This document shows positions 9,392 to 17,020 of a stretch of DNA of 34,963 nt, one piece after another. The stretch comes from a bacterium. GTDB taxonomy: Bacteria > Patescibacteriota > Minisyncoccia > Moranbacterales > UBA2206. The stretch is taken from assembly GCA_021777675.1 (NCBI GenBank), contig JAJYDG010000008.1, positions 1-34,963 on the forward strand, given 5' to 3'. The notes under the pieces were generated by a model. It worked only from the letters and a program-made list of their open reading frames with translations, did no database searches and had not been told where the DNA came from. How positions within the stretch are numbered: the first letter of the stretch is position 1; each line of letters starts with the position of its first letter. A program made the position numbers and the translations under genes.

Positions 9392-10408
9392 CTAGTTATT
9401 TTTTGTAAATGTGACAACCTCCACTCCTTCACTTAATCCGCTTTTTACTTCAACAAGACTGTTATCCCCCTCCAATCCTGTTTCGATTTTTCTTTTTTCA
9501 ATATTTGCCGATCCGTCTGAATTATATGATCTTAAAACCTGAACGAATTTATCCGTACCGGAAGTTTCCACTGCTCGAGCCGGAATAACCAAAATATTTT
9601 TTTGTTCCGCTGTATGCACATCAATATCCGTACTCATTCCATCTTTCAATCGCGGATCTTGATTATCCAGACTCAATTTAATTCCATAATAAACCACATC
9701 CTGAATAACTGTTGAAGCCGGATCTATTTCAGAAACCTTAGCAGATAATTTATCTTCACTCGGAAAAGCATCTAGGGATAAATTCGCCTTTTGTTCAAGT
9801 TTTATTTTCACAATATCCGATTCAGGAACATTGGCAGACACCTCCAAATCCGTTCCTTGAAAAAGTGAAAGCACCGCCGTTCCGGCAATTTCCGTTTCTC
9901 CCGGATCAAAATTTCTTTTTCCAATAGTGGCGTCTATCGGTGAATAGATTTTTGTTTCATCTATATTTTTTTTAATTTCCGCCACAACCGCGGTATATTT
10001 ATCAATCACCGATCTTTGCGCATCGCGTTGATCCAGCGTGAAATCATTGTGCCTTCTTTTCATATTATCCAAAGTTTCTTTTTGTGCTTCCAAATCAGCT
10101 TGCGCTTGTTTGAGATTTTGTTCCAATGCTTCGGAGTCTAGTTGCGCCAATAACTGATTTTTTTTAACAATATCTCCGACAGAAACAAAAACATCTTTCA
10201 GCGTTCCTGTTGTTTTGAAGGATAAATCTATTTCATTAGGTGAAGTAATTTTTCCGGAAACTGAAACTGTTTGTGCTAAATTTTGCCTCGCTACTTTTTC
10301 CGTCGTATATTCGACTTTACTTTTTTTATTTTTAGAAAAATAAAAAAATCCGCCAAAAACAAGCACCAAGATTATCCCGACCCAAAGAAACTTTTTCTTT
10401 TTTATCAT
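9392..10408 (-). CDS. MacA/HlyD-type membrane fusion (adaptor) protein
   Basis: Periplasmic-type adaptor that works with MacB-like exporters. An N-terminal transmembrane anchor (about residues 7-24) is followed by a split lipoyl-like domain with GTLKDVFVSVGDIVKKNQLLAQLD. The helical hairpin (about 95-150) is much shorter than in tunnel-reaching MacA proteins. The second lipoyl half (IYSPIDATIGKRNFDPGE), a beta-barrel and a membrane-proximal domain follow, up to residue 338. It lies upstream of the ATPase and two permeases, separated from them by an oppositely oriented small gene. The short hairpin fits a system without an outer-membrane channel (inference). Confidence 0.92.
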   Translation of the reverse strand: MIKKKKFLWVGIILVLVFGGFFYFSKNKKSKVEYTTEKVARQNLAQTVSVSGKITSPNEIDLSFKTTGTLKDVFVSVGDIVKKNQLLAQLDSEALEQNLKQAQADLEAQKETLDNMKRRHNDFTLDQRDAQRSVIDKYTAVVAEIKKNIDETKIYSPIDATIGKRNFDPGETEIAGTAVLSLFQGTDLEVSANVPESDIVKIKLEQKANLSLDAFPSEDKLSAKVSEIDPASTVIQDVVYYGIKLSLDNQDPRLKDGMSTDIDVHTAEQKNILVIPARAVETSGTDKFVQVLRSYNSDGSANIEKRKIETGLEGDNSLVEVKSGLSEGVEVVTFTKNN

Positions 10409-10419
10409 AAAAATATTTT

Positions 10420-10857
10420 CTAAATTAAACTTCTTTGTTTCATTTGCGCATCCAATGCCTCATTGGCTAGAGCATCCGCAATTGTATTTTTTTCTCTAGG
10501 TATATGATAGAACTTAATTTCTCTAAAATCAAGCATTAAATTCCAAATTTCCAAAAAACTTTTTTGAATATGTGACTCTTTTAACTTATATTCATGATTA
10601 AGCTGACGAACAACCAGTTCGCTATCCAGATAACATTCAATGGCATATTCTTTTATTTTATTTTTTCCCAATATTTGCTTAAGTTTGGTCAATCCATAAA
10701 TAAGCGCAGTATATTCCGCTTCATTATTGGTTTTTTCTCCAATATATTCTCCATATTTTTTTCCTAAAGACTCAATCCAAACACCAATTCCTGCCGGACC
10801 CGGATTACCTCGCGATCCGCCGTCAGTAAACATTTTAATTTTTTCTGTTTCTGCCAT
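10420..10857 (-). CDS. Ribonuclease HI family protein
   Basis: Cleaves RNA in RNA-DNA hybrids. The fold starts with MFTDGGSRGNPGPAG, and the acidic active-site residues are visible as D12, E48 (NNEAEYTAL), D78 (YLDSELVV) and D128 (NTIADALANEA). IPREKN before D128 is typical of the rnhA-like bacterial/archaeal group. At 145 residues it is full length with no added domain. It is 4 nt downstream of the HAD gene and 11 nt upstream of the adaptor gene. The order is probably chance operon sharing. Confidence 0.94.
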   Translation of the reverse strand: MAETEKIKMFTDGGSRGNPGPAGIGVWIESLGKKYGEYIGEKTNNEAEYTALIYGLTKLKQILGKNKIKEYAIECYLDSELVVRQLNHEYKLKESHIQKSFLEIWNLMLDFREIKFYHIPREKNTIADALANEALDAQMKQRSLI

Positions 10858-10861
10858 ATTT

Positions 10862-11500
10862 TTAAGAATTCTTTAATGTTAATAGTTCTTTTGGTTTATC
10901 AAATAAATAATCCGGGTGATTTTTTTCTAACATTTTTCTCGAATTAAAGCCCCAGCTTACAGCCGCAATTCGCATATTCGCTTCTCTGGAAGCATCAATA
11001 TCGCGACTTTCATCACCGACATATATAGCTTCACTCGAATCAAAATGATATTCTTTCAATATTTTCTTTAAAATTTTTGCTTTACCGAATAAATTTCTTT
11101 CGCTATGAATAAAAGTAAAAACGTCAATTTTATTATTTTTCATAAATTGCTCCAATATTTCCTTTCGCGTAGAACTTAAAACACCCAAAACGAAACCGTT
11201 TTTTTTCAATTCTTGCAAGGTTGGAATCATCTCCGCGACTGGACTGACTTGAGAAATTTTTTGCGCAAATTTTTTTTGGATCTTTCTTGCCAAAAAAAAT
11301 AGTTTCCATTTGGAAATTTTTAATTGAAAAATAATTTCTCGCATCGGAAGATCTCTCGCTTTTTCAATTTGATCAGCGGAAAAAACACCAAGACATTCCG
11401 CTTTTCCAAGCTCATTCACTATTTCAATTAATGTCAAAAAAGAATCAGCAATTGTTCCATCGAAATCAAAAATGATAATTTTAGTTTTTAAATTTGGCAT
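10862..11500 (-). CDS. HAD-superfamily phosphatase, phosphoglycolate phosphatase-like
   Basis: Probable small-molecule phosphatase of HAD subfamily I. Motif I IIFDFDGTIADS lies near residues 9-20, motif II around GVLSSTRKE, a catalytic lysine in the KAKILKKIL region and motif IV YVGDESRDIDASREA. An alpha-helical cap lies between motif I and motif II. I use the ATG at 11500 because the protein then begins directly before motif I. An ATG at 11536 would add 12 residues of no recognisable role. Length is 212. The substrate cannot be told from sequence; Gph-like and PpaX-like activities are both possible. Confidence 0.88.
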   Translation of the reverse strand: MPNLKTKIIIFDFDGTIADSFLTLIEIVNELGKAECLGVFSADQIEKARDLPMREIIFQLKISKWKLFFLARKIQKKFAQKISQVSPVAEMIPTLQELKKNGFVLGVLSSTRKEILEQFMKNNKIDVFTFIHSERNLFGKAKILKKILKEYHFDSSEAIYVGDESRDIDASREANMRIAAVSWGFNSRKMLEKNHPDYLFDKPKELLTLKNS

Positions 11501-11567
11501 AAAAAAATAAATTGGCTTTTTCAAATTATAGCACATTCTAAAATTTTTAAGCCATCAACCAATAAAA

Positions 11568-12320
11568 TTATTTCTCCAAAAGCTCAACTCCTTTAATATT
11601 GATATCATTAATCGGTCGATCGGAAGATGTGGTTGCCACATTTTCAATTTTTAATGCAATATCCATTCCTGAAACAACTTGACCAAAAATCGTATAACTT
11701 GGAGGCAATTGCGCTTGCGGACTTGCGGTTACAATAAAAAATTGGCTTCCATTAGTATCTGGCCCCGCATTCGCCATTGCCAACACGCCTTGCTTATATT
11801 TTTCCGTTCCGGTTAATTCATCTTTAAATTCATAACCCGGACCACCTGTTCCCCAGCGATTTTTCATTGTTTCATCCTTGGAAAGCGGATCTCCGGCTTG
11901 AATCATAAACCCTTTAATCACTCTATGGAATTTTATTCCGGCATAAAAACCGCTATTTGCCAATTGCAAAAAATTAGTAACCGCCAATGGCGCATTTGTT
12001 CCGGAAAATTGAACTTTAATATCGCCCATATCGGTTTTAATTAACGCAAACGGATATTTTTTAATCAACTCTTGATTGACCACTGGCGTCTTATTTGCTG
12101 ATTCCATATTATTATTTGATAAATTATTATTACTAACATCTGTGTTTGTGCCTAATGATTTGCCTTGACTTGATCCTGTGTTAACACTACTTGCATTATT
12201 CATAACGAGACCGCTACTCAATCCTGATCCGGTCGAAACATCATTGCCACCCGAGCAAGCTGAAAGAAAAAACAAAAGAAAAAACAACCCGACAATTGAA
12301 GTATTTTTTTTAATTTGCAT
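11568..12320 (-). CDS. Lipoprotein peptidyl-prolyl isomerase, cyclophilin type
   Basis: Catalyses cis-trans isomerisation of proline peptide bonds, here outside the cell membrane. A lipoprotein signal peptide ends with the lipobox L-S-A-C (Cys22). A Ser/Asn/Gly-rich linker (about 23-85) leads into the cyclophilin domain. The domain shows GDIKVQF, FHRVIKGFMIQAGDP, ELTGTEKYKQGVLAMANAG, NGSQFFI and the closing YTIFGQVVSGMDIA. The catalytic Arg (in FHRV) and the QFF block are intact. It probably helps folding of exported proteins along with the thioredoxin-fold protein nearby. It has its own promoter. Confidence 0.95.
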   Translation of the reverse strand: MQIKKNTSIVGLFFLLFFLSACSGGNDVSTGSGLSSGLVMNNASSVNTGSSQGKSLGTNTDVSNNNLSNNNMESANKTPVVNQELIKKYPFALIKTDMGDIKVQFSGTNAPLAVTNFLQLANSGFYAGIKFHRVIKGFMIQAGDPLSKDETMKNRWGTGGPGYEFKDELTGTEKYKQGVLAMANAGPDTNGSQFFIVTASPQAQLPPSYTIFGQVVSGMDIALKIENVATTSSDRPINDINIKGVELLEK

Positions 12321-12350
12321 ATTTTTATAACATTATCAAGTTACAATAAA

Positions 12351-12379
12351 ATTATACATAATACTCACAAACTTAACAA
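12351..12379 (-). promoter_or_regulatory. Promoter of the cyclophilin-HAD-RNase H run
   Basis: Minus strand TTGTTA (12379-12374), 17 nt, TATAAT (12356-12351), about 31 nt before the cyclophilin ATG at 12320. Confidence 0.65.
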
Positions 12380-12417
12380 TAGCTTCTTAAGATATTTTTT
12401 GAATATAGATATTGGAT

Positions 12418-13311
12418 TTACAAAAGATACTTACGTATATGTTCCTTATTCGCAAGCCAATATTTGAATAGTTTTACAAATGATTCATCAACAGGATTTT
12501 CGGCAAATGGGTTATTAACGAAAATACAATCTTCACCAATATTTTTTGGGTGATTCAAAACTGATTTATCAGAAAATAATACTCCGCTAACAAAACTAAA
12601 ATCTTCATTAAGAAAATAATTTACCGGAACGGATTCATTATTTGCTTTATCAATTTTATCTCTGCGTGAAAAATTAGTTGCATAAGTTTCGATAAGTTGG
12701 TGATGAAAACCAAACAATGCCTTCAAAACATTCGGCATGCTTGGATCTTCAGCATACGACAGATCACCAGTATTTACAGCAATAACAAAAGGCATTTTTG
12801 AATCAAACCATTTTTTACTTTTCCAATTTTCATATTGATCCAATGCCTTATTTTTTATAGATCCCGTAATTCGCAAAATCATTTTATCAACAGGCACATC
12901 TTGAGCGCAGATTTCTTCGGGCGTTGTAGCAACAAACATTTCGGGAACTGAATCAGGTTTGGCGGGGTCGCCTTTTGTTGGTGCAACGCACTCAATATAG
13001 GCGATATTATCAATTAAAAAATCCGGTCCTTCATTTTGTGATCGTATTGTCAGTTTCTTTTCTAAAAGGACATTGCCAACATACATTTCCCATGATCTCT
13101 GGTGAAAATTGGTTCGGATTTGATTTAAAAAATGTCTATCGGCATATGGTTTATACTTTTCCCATAATTTATCAAATTTCTCTCGTCTTTCTTTGCAACA
13201 ACCACTTGCAATAAAGTATGAATCATATTTTGAATATACTTGTTTTACCTTTTCCAATTCCTCATTTGTTTCTATAATAGGAAGCTCAACTGCAAAAATA
13301 GTGTTGGACAT
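12418..13311 (-). CDS. Uncharacterised protein with a possible restriction-endonuclease-like core
   Basis: 297 residues, no family recognised with certainty. A segment around residues 72-113 looks like a PD-(D/E)XK nuclease core: W-E-M-Y-V-G-N with E75, then G-P-D-F-L-I (D97), then Y-I-E-C-V-A (E107), with K113 nearby. The usual Lys two residues after the second acid is a Val, so activity is doubtful or the lysine has moved. The N-terminal region contains a Cys pair (38-39). Directly upstream, 12 nt away, is the tail of an HNH nuclease gene. The pair may be a relic of a defence or restriction locus next to tRNA genes, which is inference. Confidence 0.6.
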   Translation of the reverse strand: MSNTIFAVELPIIETNEELEKVKQVYSKYDSYFIASGCCKERREKFDKLWEKYKPYADRHFLNQIRTNFHQRSWEMYVGNVLLEKKLTIRSQNEGPDFLIDNIAYIECVAPTKGDPAKPDSVPEMFVATTPEEICAQDVPVDKMILRITGSIKNKALDQYENWKSKKWFDSKMPFVIAVNTGDLSYAEDPSMPNVLKALFGFHHQLIETYATNFSRRDKIDKANNESVPVNYFLNEDFSFVSGVLFSDKSVLNHPKNIGEDCIFVNNPFAENPVDESFVKLFKYWLANKEHIRKYLL

Positions 13312-13323
13312 ACTTTTTTAATT

Positions 13324-13425
13324 TTATTTCCCCGATTTTCTTCTATTACATTCTTTGCATAACATCTGACAATTTTTATCTGTTGTTTTTCCTCCCTTAT
13401 GCCGAGGAGTTATGGCCAATCCGTA
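13324..13425 (-). pseudogene. Remnant of an HNH endonuclease (C-terminal tail)
   Basis: A 33-codon minus-strand frame between two stops reads through ITPRHKGGKTTDKNCQ, then MLCKECNRRKSGK and a stop. This matches the end of HNH endonucleases (pattern H-I-x-P-x-x-x-G-G-K-T, N-C-Q-M-L-C-x-x-C-N-x-x-K-S). The upstream half with the catalytic His pair is absent: the residues before ITP are YGLA, not a D-H pair, and a TAG stop precedes them. It is therefore a truncated, inactive fragment. It ends 12 nt before the start of the nuclease-like gene, in the same direction. Confidence 0.75.
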
Positions 13426-13448
13426 CTAAACTAAACCAGTACCTAAAG

Positions 13449-13487
13449 CAGTATTTTGAAAAAACCTTGATTTGGCGTAAAATACTG
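13449..13487. repeat. Inverted repeat in the tRNA-flanking gap
   Basis: CAGTATTTT (13449-13457) and AAAATACTG (13479-13487) form a perfect 9-bp inverted repeat with a 21-nt centre. The gap 13312-13648 otherwise holds only the HNH remnant and the GC-rich element. Confidence 0.6.
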
Positions 13488-13514
13488 GCACAGTAATCCA
13501 AAAAACTATGCCAA

Positions 13515-13618
13515 CAAAAACCCGCCCACATTCATCCCTAGACCCCTCCTGCGGACGGGAAACCAGCCGAAGCAGGGCAAATCCAAACCCCAGAAAATTG
13601 TTTCGCCCTGCCGACCCC
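13515..13618 (-). other. GC-rich structured element downstream of tRNA-Ser
   Basis: A stretch clearly richer in G+C than its surroundings. Read on the minus strand it has two potential stems. GCAGGGC (13611-13605) pairs with GCCCTGC (13578-13572). CCCGTCC (13559-13553) pairs with GGGCGGG (13527-13521) with one G-U pair, and TTTTTGTT follows. The second stem plus T run resembles a terminator for the tRNA transcript, with a long loop of 25 nt. A noncoding RNA is possible. No credible protein frame was found in it. Confidence 0.5.
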
Positions 13619-13648
13619 ATTTCTACTCCTATTTTCAATCCCGAACAT

Positions 13649-13738
13649 TGGCGGAGAGATAGGGATTCGAACCCTAGGTACTCATATGAGCACACCTGAT
13701 TTCGAGTCAGGCCCATTCGACCACTCTGGCATCTCTCC
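13649..13738 (-). tRNA. tRNA-Ser(CGA)
   Basis: Minus strand. Acceptor arms GGAGAGA (13738 side) and TCTCTCC (13653 side) pair perfectly, followed by discriminator G and an encoded CCA (13651-13649). The anticodon stem CCTGA/TCAGG holds loop CTCGAAA, anticodon CGA (13704-13702), reading UCG. A long variable arm with GTGCTCATATGAGTAC confirms the class II serine form. The T arm has the usual GGTTCGAATCC. The second tRNA gene, tRNA-Ala, lies 12 nt upstream and shares a promoter. Confidence 0.95.
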
Positions 13739-13750
13739 TGAAAAATATCG

Positions 13751-13821
13751 TGGACTTAGCGAGAATCGAACTCGCGTTTCCGCAATGCGAATGCGGCGTA
13801 TTACCACTGTACGATAAGCCC
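13751..13821 (-). tRNA. tRNA-Ala(CGC)
   Basis: Minus strand. Acceptor arms GGGCTTA and TAAGTCC pair with a G3-U70 wobble, the classic alanine identity element. The anticodon stem CCGCA/TGCGG encloses loop TTCGCAT, anticodon CGC, reading GCG. The T arm is GCGAG-TTCGATT-CTCGC, discriminator A. CCA is not encoded (the sequence reads CGA), so it must be added enzymatically, unlike the neighbouring tRNA-Ser. Confidence 0.94.
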
Positions 13822-13849
13822 GTTGCAACCGCCACTTTTCACTAAAATA

Positions 13850-13878
13850 ATAATAACAAGACACTGCACATTTGGCAA
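13850..13878 (-). promoter_or_regulatory. Promoter of the tRNA-Ala/tRNA-Ser pair
   Basis: Minus strand TTGCCA (13878-13873), 17 nt, TATTAT (13855-13850), about 28 nt before the 5' end of tRNA-Ala. Confidence 0.65.
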
Positions 13879-13936
13879 ACAAAAAAGCGCGACCAAGCTC
13901 ATGTGTCCAAATAAAAAATACTATCTTAAAAAAAGA

Positions 13937-15136
13937 TTATTTAGAAAATATTTTTAATTTTTCCACTGCATCCCGCCAAGCTGTCGCAGCAAATTTTCCC
14001 AACGGACAAAAAGTGGTATTTTCCAATGTCCACAATATATCTTCCACTGCTATCTTGTCTCTATCAGAAATTTCTCCATCTCTTAGGCGCTGAGCGATTT
14101 CATTAAGACGAAAAGTGCCTTCTCGACAAGGTACGCATTTTCCACAGGATTCACGACGAAAAAAACCCGCCCAAGATAATAATAAGTCATAAATATTGGC
14201 ATTTTTATCAACAACCAAAACCGCTCCCGAACCGGAAACTGGCACATTCAGTTCTTCTTTTAGAAATAACCTTCCCGACGCTCCTCCGACTTGAGCAAAC
14301 CAAAAATCCTTGCCATCCAATATCCCGCCTCCTAAATTTTCAATTGCCTCTTTAATTGTTGTTTTTATCGATGCTTCAAATACGCCCCGCTTTTTCACCG
14401 CGCCTCCTAAAATAAATAGCTTCGTTGAGCAGTTGGCATATCTTTTTCCACCGTTAAGAACTATCCAAGGAATATTAGCAATTGTTTCCGCGTTATTCAC
14501 TACCGTAGGCATTCCAAGAAGTCCCGATTCCGCAGGATATGGCGGACGCAATTTCGGTTCCCCGCGATTGCCTTCAATTGAATTGATTAAGGCAGTCTCT
14601 TCCCCGCAAATATACGCTCCTGCTCCGGAAAAAATTTCCAATTGCAAAGAATAATCCGAATCTAATATTTTTTCACCCAAAAATCCATTTTCTTGCGCTT
14701 GTTTAATTGCTTGCGCTAAAATATTGTTCGCTTTTTCATAATTTCCATTAAGATAGATATAGCTTTTTTTTGCGCCGACAACAAGAGCGGAAACAATTAT
14801 TCCCTCCAAAAGCAAATGCGGATTATTTTCTGCCAAAGTACGATCTTTATATACCCCCGGTTCCGATTCATCCAGATTGCAAATAAAGTACTTCTCTTTT
14901 TTTTCTTGCGACATCACCATTTCCCATTTCATTCCGGTCGGAAAACCCGCCCCACCTCGCCCGGAAAGTTTGGAAAATTTAATTTCTTCTAAAATTTTTT
15001 CCCTATTCGATTTCTTAATAAATTTTTTAAGCGCGCTATATCCTCCAACAGCCAAATAATCCCTGATTTTCAATGGATCAATTTCGCTCCAATGTTTTGT
15101 TAGTATTTTTTCAATTTTATTTTCAAACATATTCAT
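13937..15136 (-). CDS. nuoF: NADH dehydrogenase/diaphorase subunit, NuoF-like
   Basis: FMN- and NADH-binding flavoprotein with one [4Fe-4S] cluster. GRGGAGFPTG (residues 59-68) is the NADH/FMN loop and NLDESEPGVYKDR (87-99) the flavin site. An SLBB-like region follows, and the C-terminal domain holds C331, C334, C337 (S-C-G-K-C-V-P-C) and C377 (T-F-C-P-L-G). At 399 residues it is near the usual size without extra ferredoxin domains. It overlaps the end of nuoE. No other complex I, NuoG or hydrogenase gene is in the window, so it may be the diaphorase module of a soluble enzyme encoded elsewhere. The start could also be the ATG at 15130. Confidence 0.94.
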   Translation of the reverse strand: MNMFENKIEKILTKHWSEIDPLKIRDYLAVGGYSALKKFIKKSNREKILEEIKFSKLSGRGGAGFPTGMKWEMVMSQEKKEKYFICNLDESEPGVYKDRTLAENNPHLLLEGIIVSALVVGAKKSYIYLNGNYEKANNILAQAIKQAQENGFLGEKILDSDYSLQLEIFSGAGAYICGEETALINSIEGNRGEPKLRPPYPAESGLLGMPTVVNNAETIANIPWIVLNGGKRYANCSTKLFILGGAVKKRGVFEASIKTTIKEAIENLGGGILDGKDFWFAQVGGASGRLFLKEELNVPVSGSGAVLVVDKNANIYDLLLSWAGFFRRESCGKCVPCREGTFRLNEIAQRLRDGEISDRDKIAVEDILWTLENTTFCPLGKFAATAWRDAVEKLKIFSK

Positions 15137-15575
15137 TTAAAATTTCATGCATCCTGCTTGTTGTAACTTTTTCAAAGATTTTTCCATTTATAACCATAAT
15201 GGGACCTTGCGCACACATTCCAAAGCAACTGACAATTTCCAAGCTGATTTTTGGATTGAATTTATCTCCCGATTTTATTCTAAAGTAATTTTCAATTTCC
15301 GAAACGATTTTATTTGCTCCTCCCAAAACACAATCCGCTCCCGAACAAACTTTAATCACTAAATCGGCTGCTTTTTCCAGATTAATCAAATCATAAAAAC
15401 TGGCAGTTTCATAAATCTGAGAAAGAGGCAAAGAAAAATATTCCGCTGTTTTTTTCGCATTATCTTTTGAAATGTAACCAAAATTAGCGTTAATTTCTTT
15501 TAACGCTAAAAGCAAATTATTTTTTTGAGGATCGAATTCCAATAAAATCTTCTCCGCAGTTGCACTTTTTAGCAT
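15123..15575 (-). CDS. nuoE: NADH dehydrogenase/diaphorase subunit, NuoE-like
   Basis: Thioredoxin-fold [2Fe-2S] protein that partners NuoF. The cluster ligands are visible as C77 and C82 (C-S-G-A-D-C) and C117 and C121 (C-F-G-M-C). The N-terminal helical bundle includes LLALKEINANFGYIS. Length 150, normal. It ends 14 nt inside the nuoF start, indicating coupled translation, and follows the aldolase gene by 12 nt. Electron exchange with NAD(H) is known for the family; the electron acceptor here is unknown. Confidence 0.94.
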   Translation of the reverse strand: MLKSATAEKILLEFDPQKNNLLLALKEINANFGYISKDNAKKTAEYFSLPLSQIYETASFYDLINLEKAADLVIKVCSGADCVLGGANKIVSEIENYFRIKSGDKFNPKISLEIVSCFGMCAQGPIMVINGKIFEKVTTSRMHEILNEYV

Positions 15576-15587
15576 TTTAATTTTAAT

Positions 15588-16451
15588 TTAGATCTTATCA
15601 TTACTTCCGAATAGCAAGATCTTCTTCTTGACACTGTCCTTTACTGCTTCGCGTGCTTGACCTAAAATATCACGCATATCAAATCCCGGATCTTTATCAT
15701 TATGAAAAATATTACTAAGAGCATTTACGAAAGCCATACGAGTATTAGTATCAATATTAAAACAACTTATACCCTTTTTTACCGCCTCGCTGGCCTTGCC
15801 ATCTTCCCAATCCGATGCCCCATGCATAATCAATGGAACATCCACTATTTCTCTGATTTTTTCCAGCCTATCCCAATCGGGAATCTCTCTTTCTCGAAAA
15901 AAACCATGCGCATTACCAACAGCAACCGCCAAAGCATCAATTCCCGTTCCATCTACGAATTGTTTTGCCTCAAGAGGATCTGTCATATATTTATCCCAAT
16001 CAACATCCATCATTTTATGCTCGCTTAAATAAGGAACATTACCCAATTCTCCCTGAACAGATACGCCTCTTTCATGGCAAAAATCAACCACTTTTTTTGT
16101 TATTTCAATATTATCAGAAAAATTTTTGCGAGAACCGTCATACATCACAGAAGTAAATCCCGCTGTAACAACACGCTGAACAATTTCAAAACTATGTCCG
16201 TGATCAAGATGAATTCCGATGGGAATTTCTGATGCATAAAACTCCGCTTCATTTTTAATTAGGTTAAAAATTCCTCTTAATCCCGCATATTCCAATGTTT
16301 TTTCGGAAACCTGAATAATAATTGGCGAATGCAATTCCTTGGCTGCCCGCACAATTCCTTGTGTGGTTTCCAAGTTGACAGTATTAAAAGCCCCGACGGC
16401 ATAACCGCCCTCTTTAGCTTTAATTAAAATTTCCTTAACTGACGTAATCAT
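15588..16451 (-). CDS. Class II fructose-bisphosphate aldolase
   Basis: Zinc-dependent aldolase that interconverts fructose-1,6-bisphosphate with dihydroxyacetone phosphate and glyceraldehyde-3-phosphate. The metal site is visible: HLDHGHS with D83 and H84, E135 in GELGNV, H182 in GNAHGFF and H210 in LIMHGASD. N-I-D-T-N-T-R near the C-terminus is the phosphate-binding loop of the family. HGASD replaces the more common HGGSG. 287 residues, complete. A tagatose- or other ketose-bisphosphate aldolase of the same family cannot be excluded. The place directly before nuoE-nuoF links sugar breakdown with NADH handling (inference). Confidence 0.94.
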   Translation of the reverse strand: MITSVKEILIKAKEGGYAVGAFNTVNLETTQGIVRAAKELHSPIIIQVSEKTLEYAGLRGIFNLIKNEAEFYASEIPIGIHLDHGHSFEIVQRVVTAGFTSVMYDGSRKNFSDNIEITKKVVDFCHERGVSVQGELGNVPYLSEHKMMDVDWDKYMTDPLEAKQFVDGTGIDALAVAVGNAHGFFREREIPDWDRLEKIREIVDVPLIMHGASDWEDGKASEAVKKGISCFNIDTNTRMAFVNALSNIFHNDKDPGFDMRDILGQAREAVKDSVKKKILLFGSNDKI

Positions 16452-16471
16452 AGTTTTTTAAAATTTAATTT

Positions 16472-16933
16472 TTATTTCTTTACTGGAACTATCGCCTTTG
16501 TCGTAGCGGCAACTTTATCACTAGCTTTTTGTGTAATTGTTATTAAATTAGCCTCTTTTGTGTCTTGATTATATTGTGCGTCAACTGAATCATTCAATCG
16601 AACATCGGCAATTTGCCCAATTGTTGGTTGAGCATTTTTGCTTATCGACAACATTATCGGAGTAGAACCATTAATACCTATTACTACATCGCCTTGTACT
16701 GTAGCAATCGTCATTGTTTTTTCGGCAATCTCTTTTACCGAGCCAGTAACTTTGATTATTTTTACATTGCTACTATTTTTCACATTAAACATATTATTAT
16801 CATTTTTTGACTGTGAAGAAACTGGCGAATTGATATTTTTTTTATTATTTATAATTTTTATCGCAACCAAAAAAATCGTAGCAATTAAAATAACTGCAAC
16901 AACCATGGTTGTTAATATTTTTCGTTTATTCAT
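16472..16933 (-). CDS. Small membrane-anchored extracytoplasmic protein, unknown function
   Basis: 153 residues, family not recognised. A short basic start (MNKRK) precedes one transmembrane segment (about residues 7-27, ILTTMVVAVILIATIFLVAI). A Ser/Asn-rich linker leads to a small beta-rich domain (about 58-140), with alternating hydrophobic strands such as KIIKVTGSVKEIAEKTMTIA and a closing EANLITI. An OB-fold-like domain seems possible. It lies between the histidine kinase and the aldolase, all in one direction, 20 nt before the latter. Confidence 0.75.
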   Translation of the reverse strand: MNKRKILTTMVVAVILIATIFLVAIKIINNKKNINSPVSSQSKNDNNMFNVKNSSNVKIIKVTGSVKEIAEKTMTIATVQGDVVIGINGSTPIMLSISKNAQPTIGQIADVRLNDSVDAQYNQDTKEANLITITQKASDKVAATTKAIVPVKK

Positions 16934-17020
16934 ATTTTTATTATTTTTTTATTTATATTATCTAATTGTATTTTCATTATACACTATTTTATTTTTTTTT
17001 GCGAAACCTAAATCATTATT

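Noticed and set aside
13508-13699. Plus-strand 63-residue open frame ending DSNPRYSYEHT
   Set aside because: It runs antisense through tRNA-Ser and the GC-rich element; the composition is an artefact of the tRNA T-arm and GC-rich DNA.
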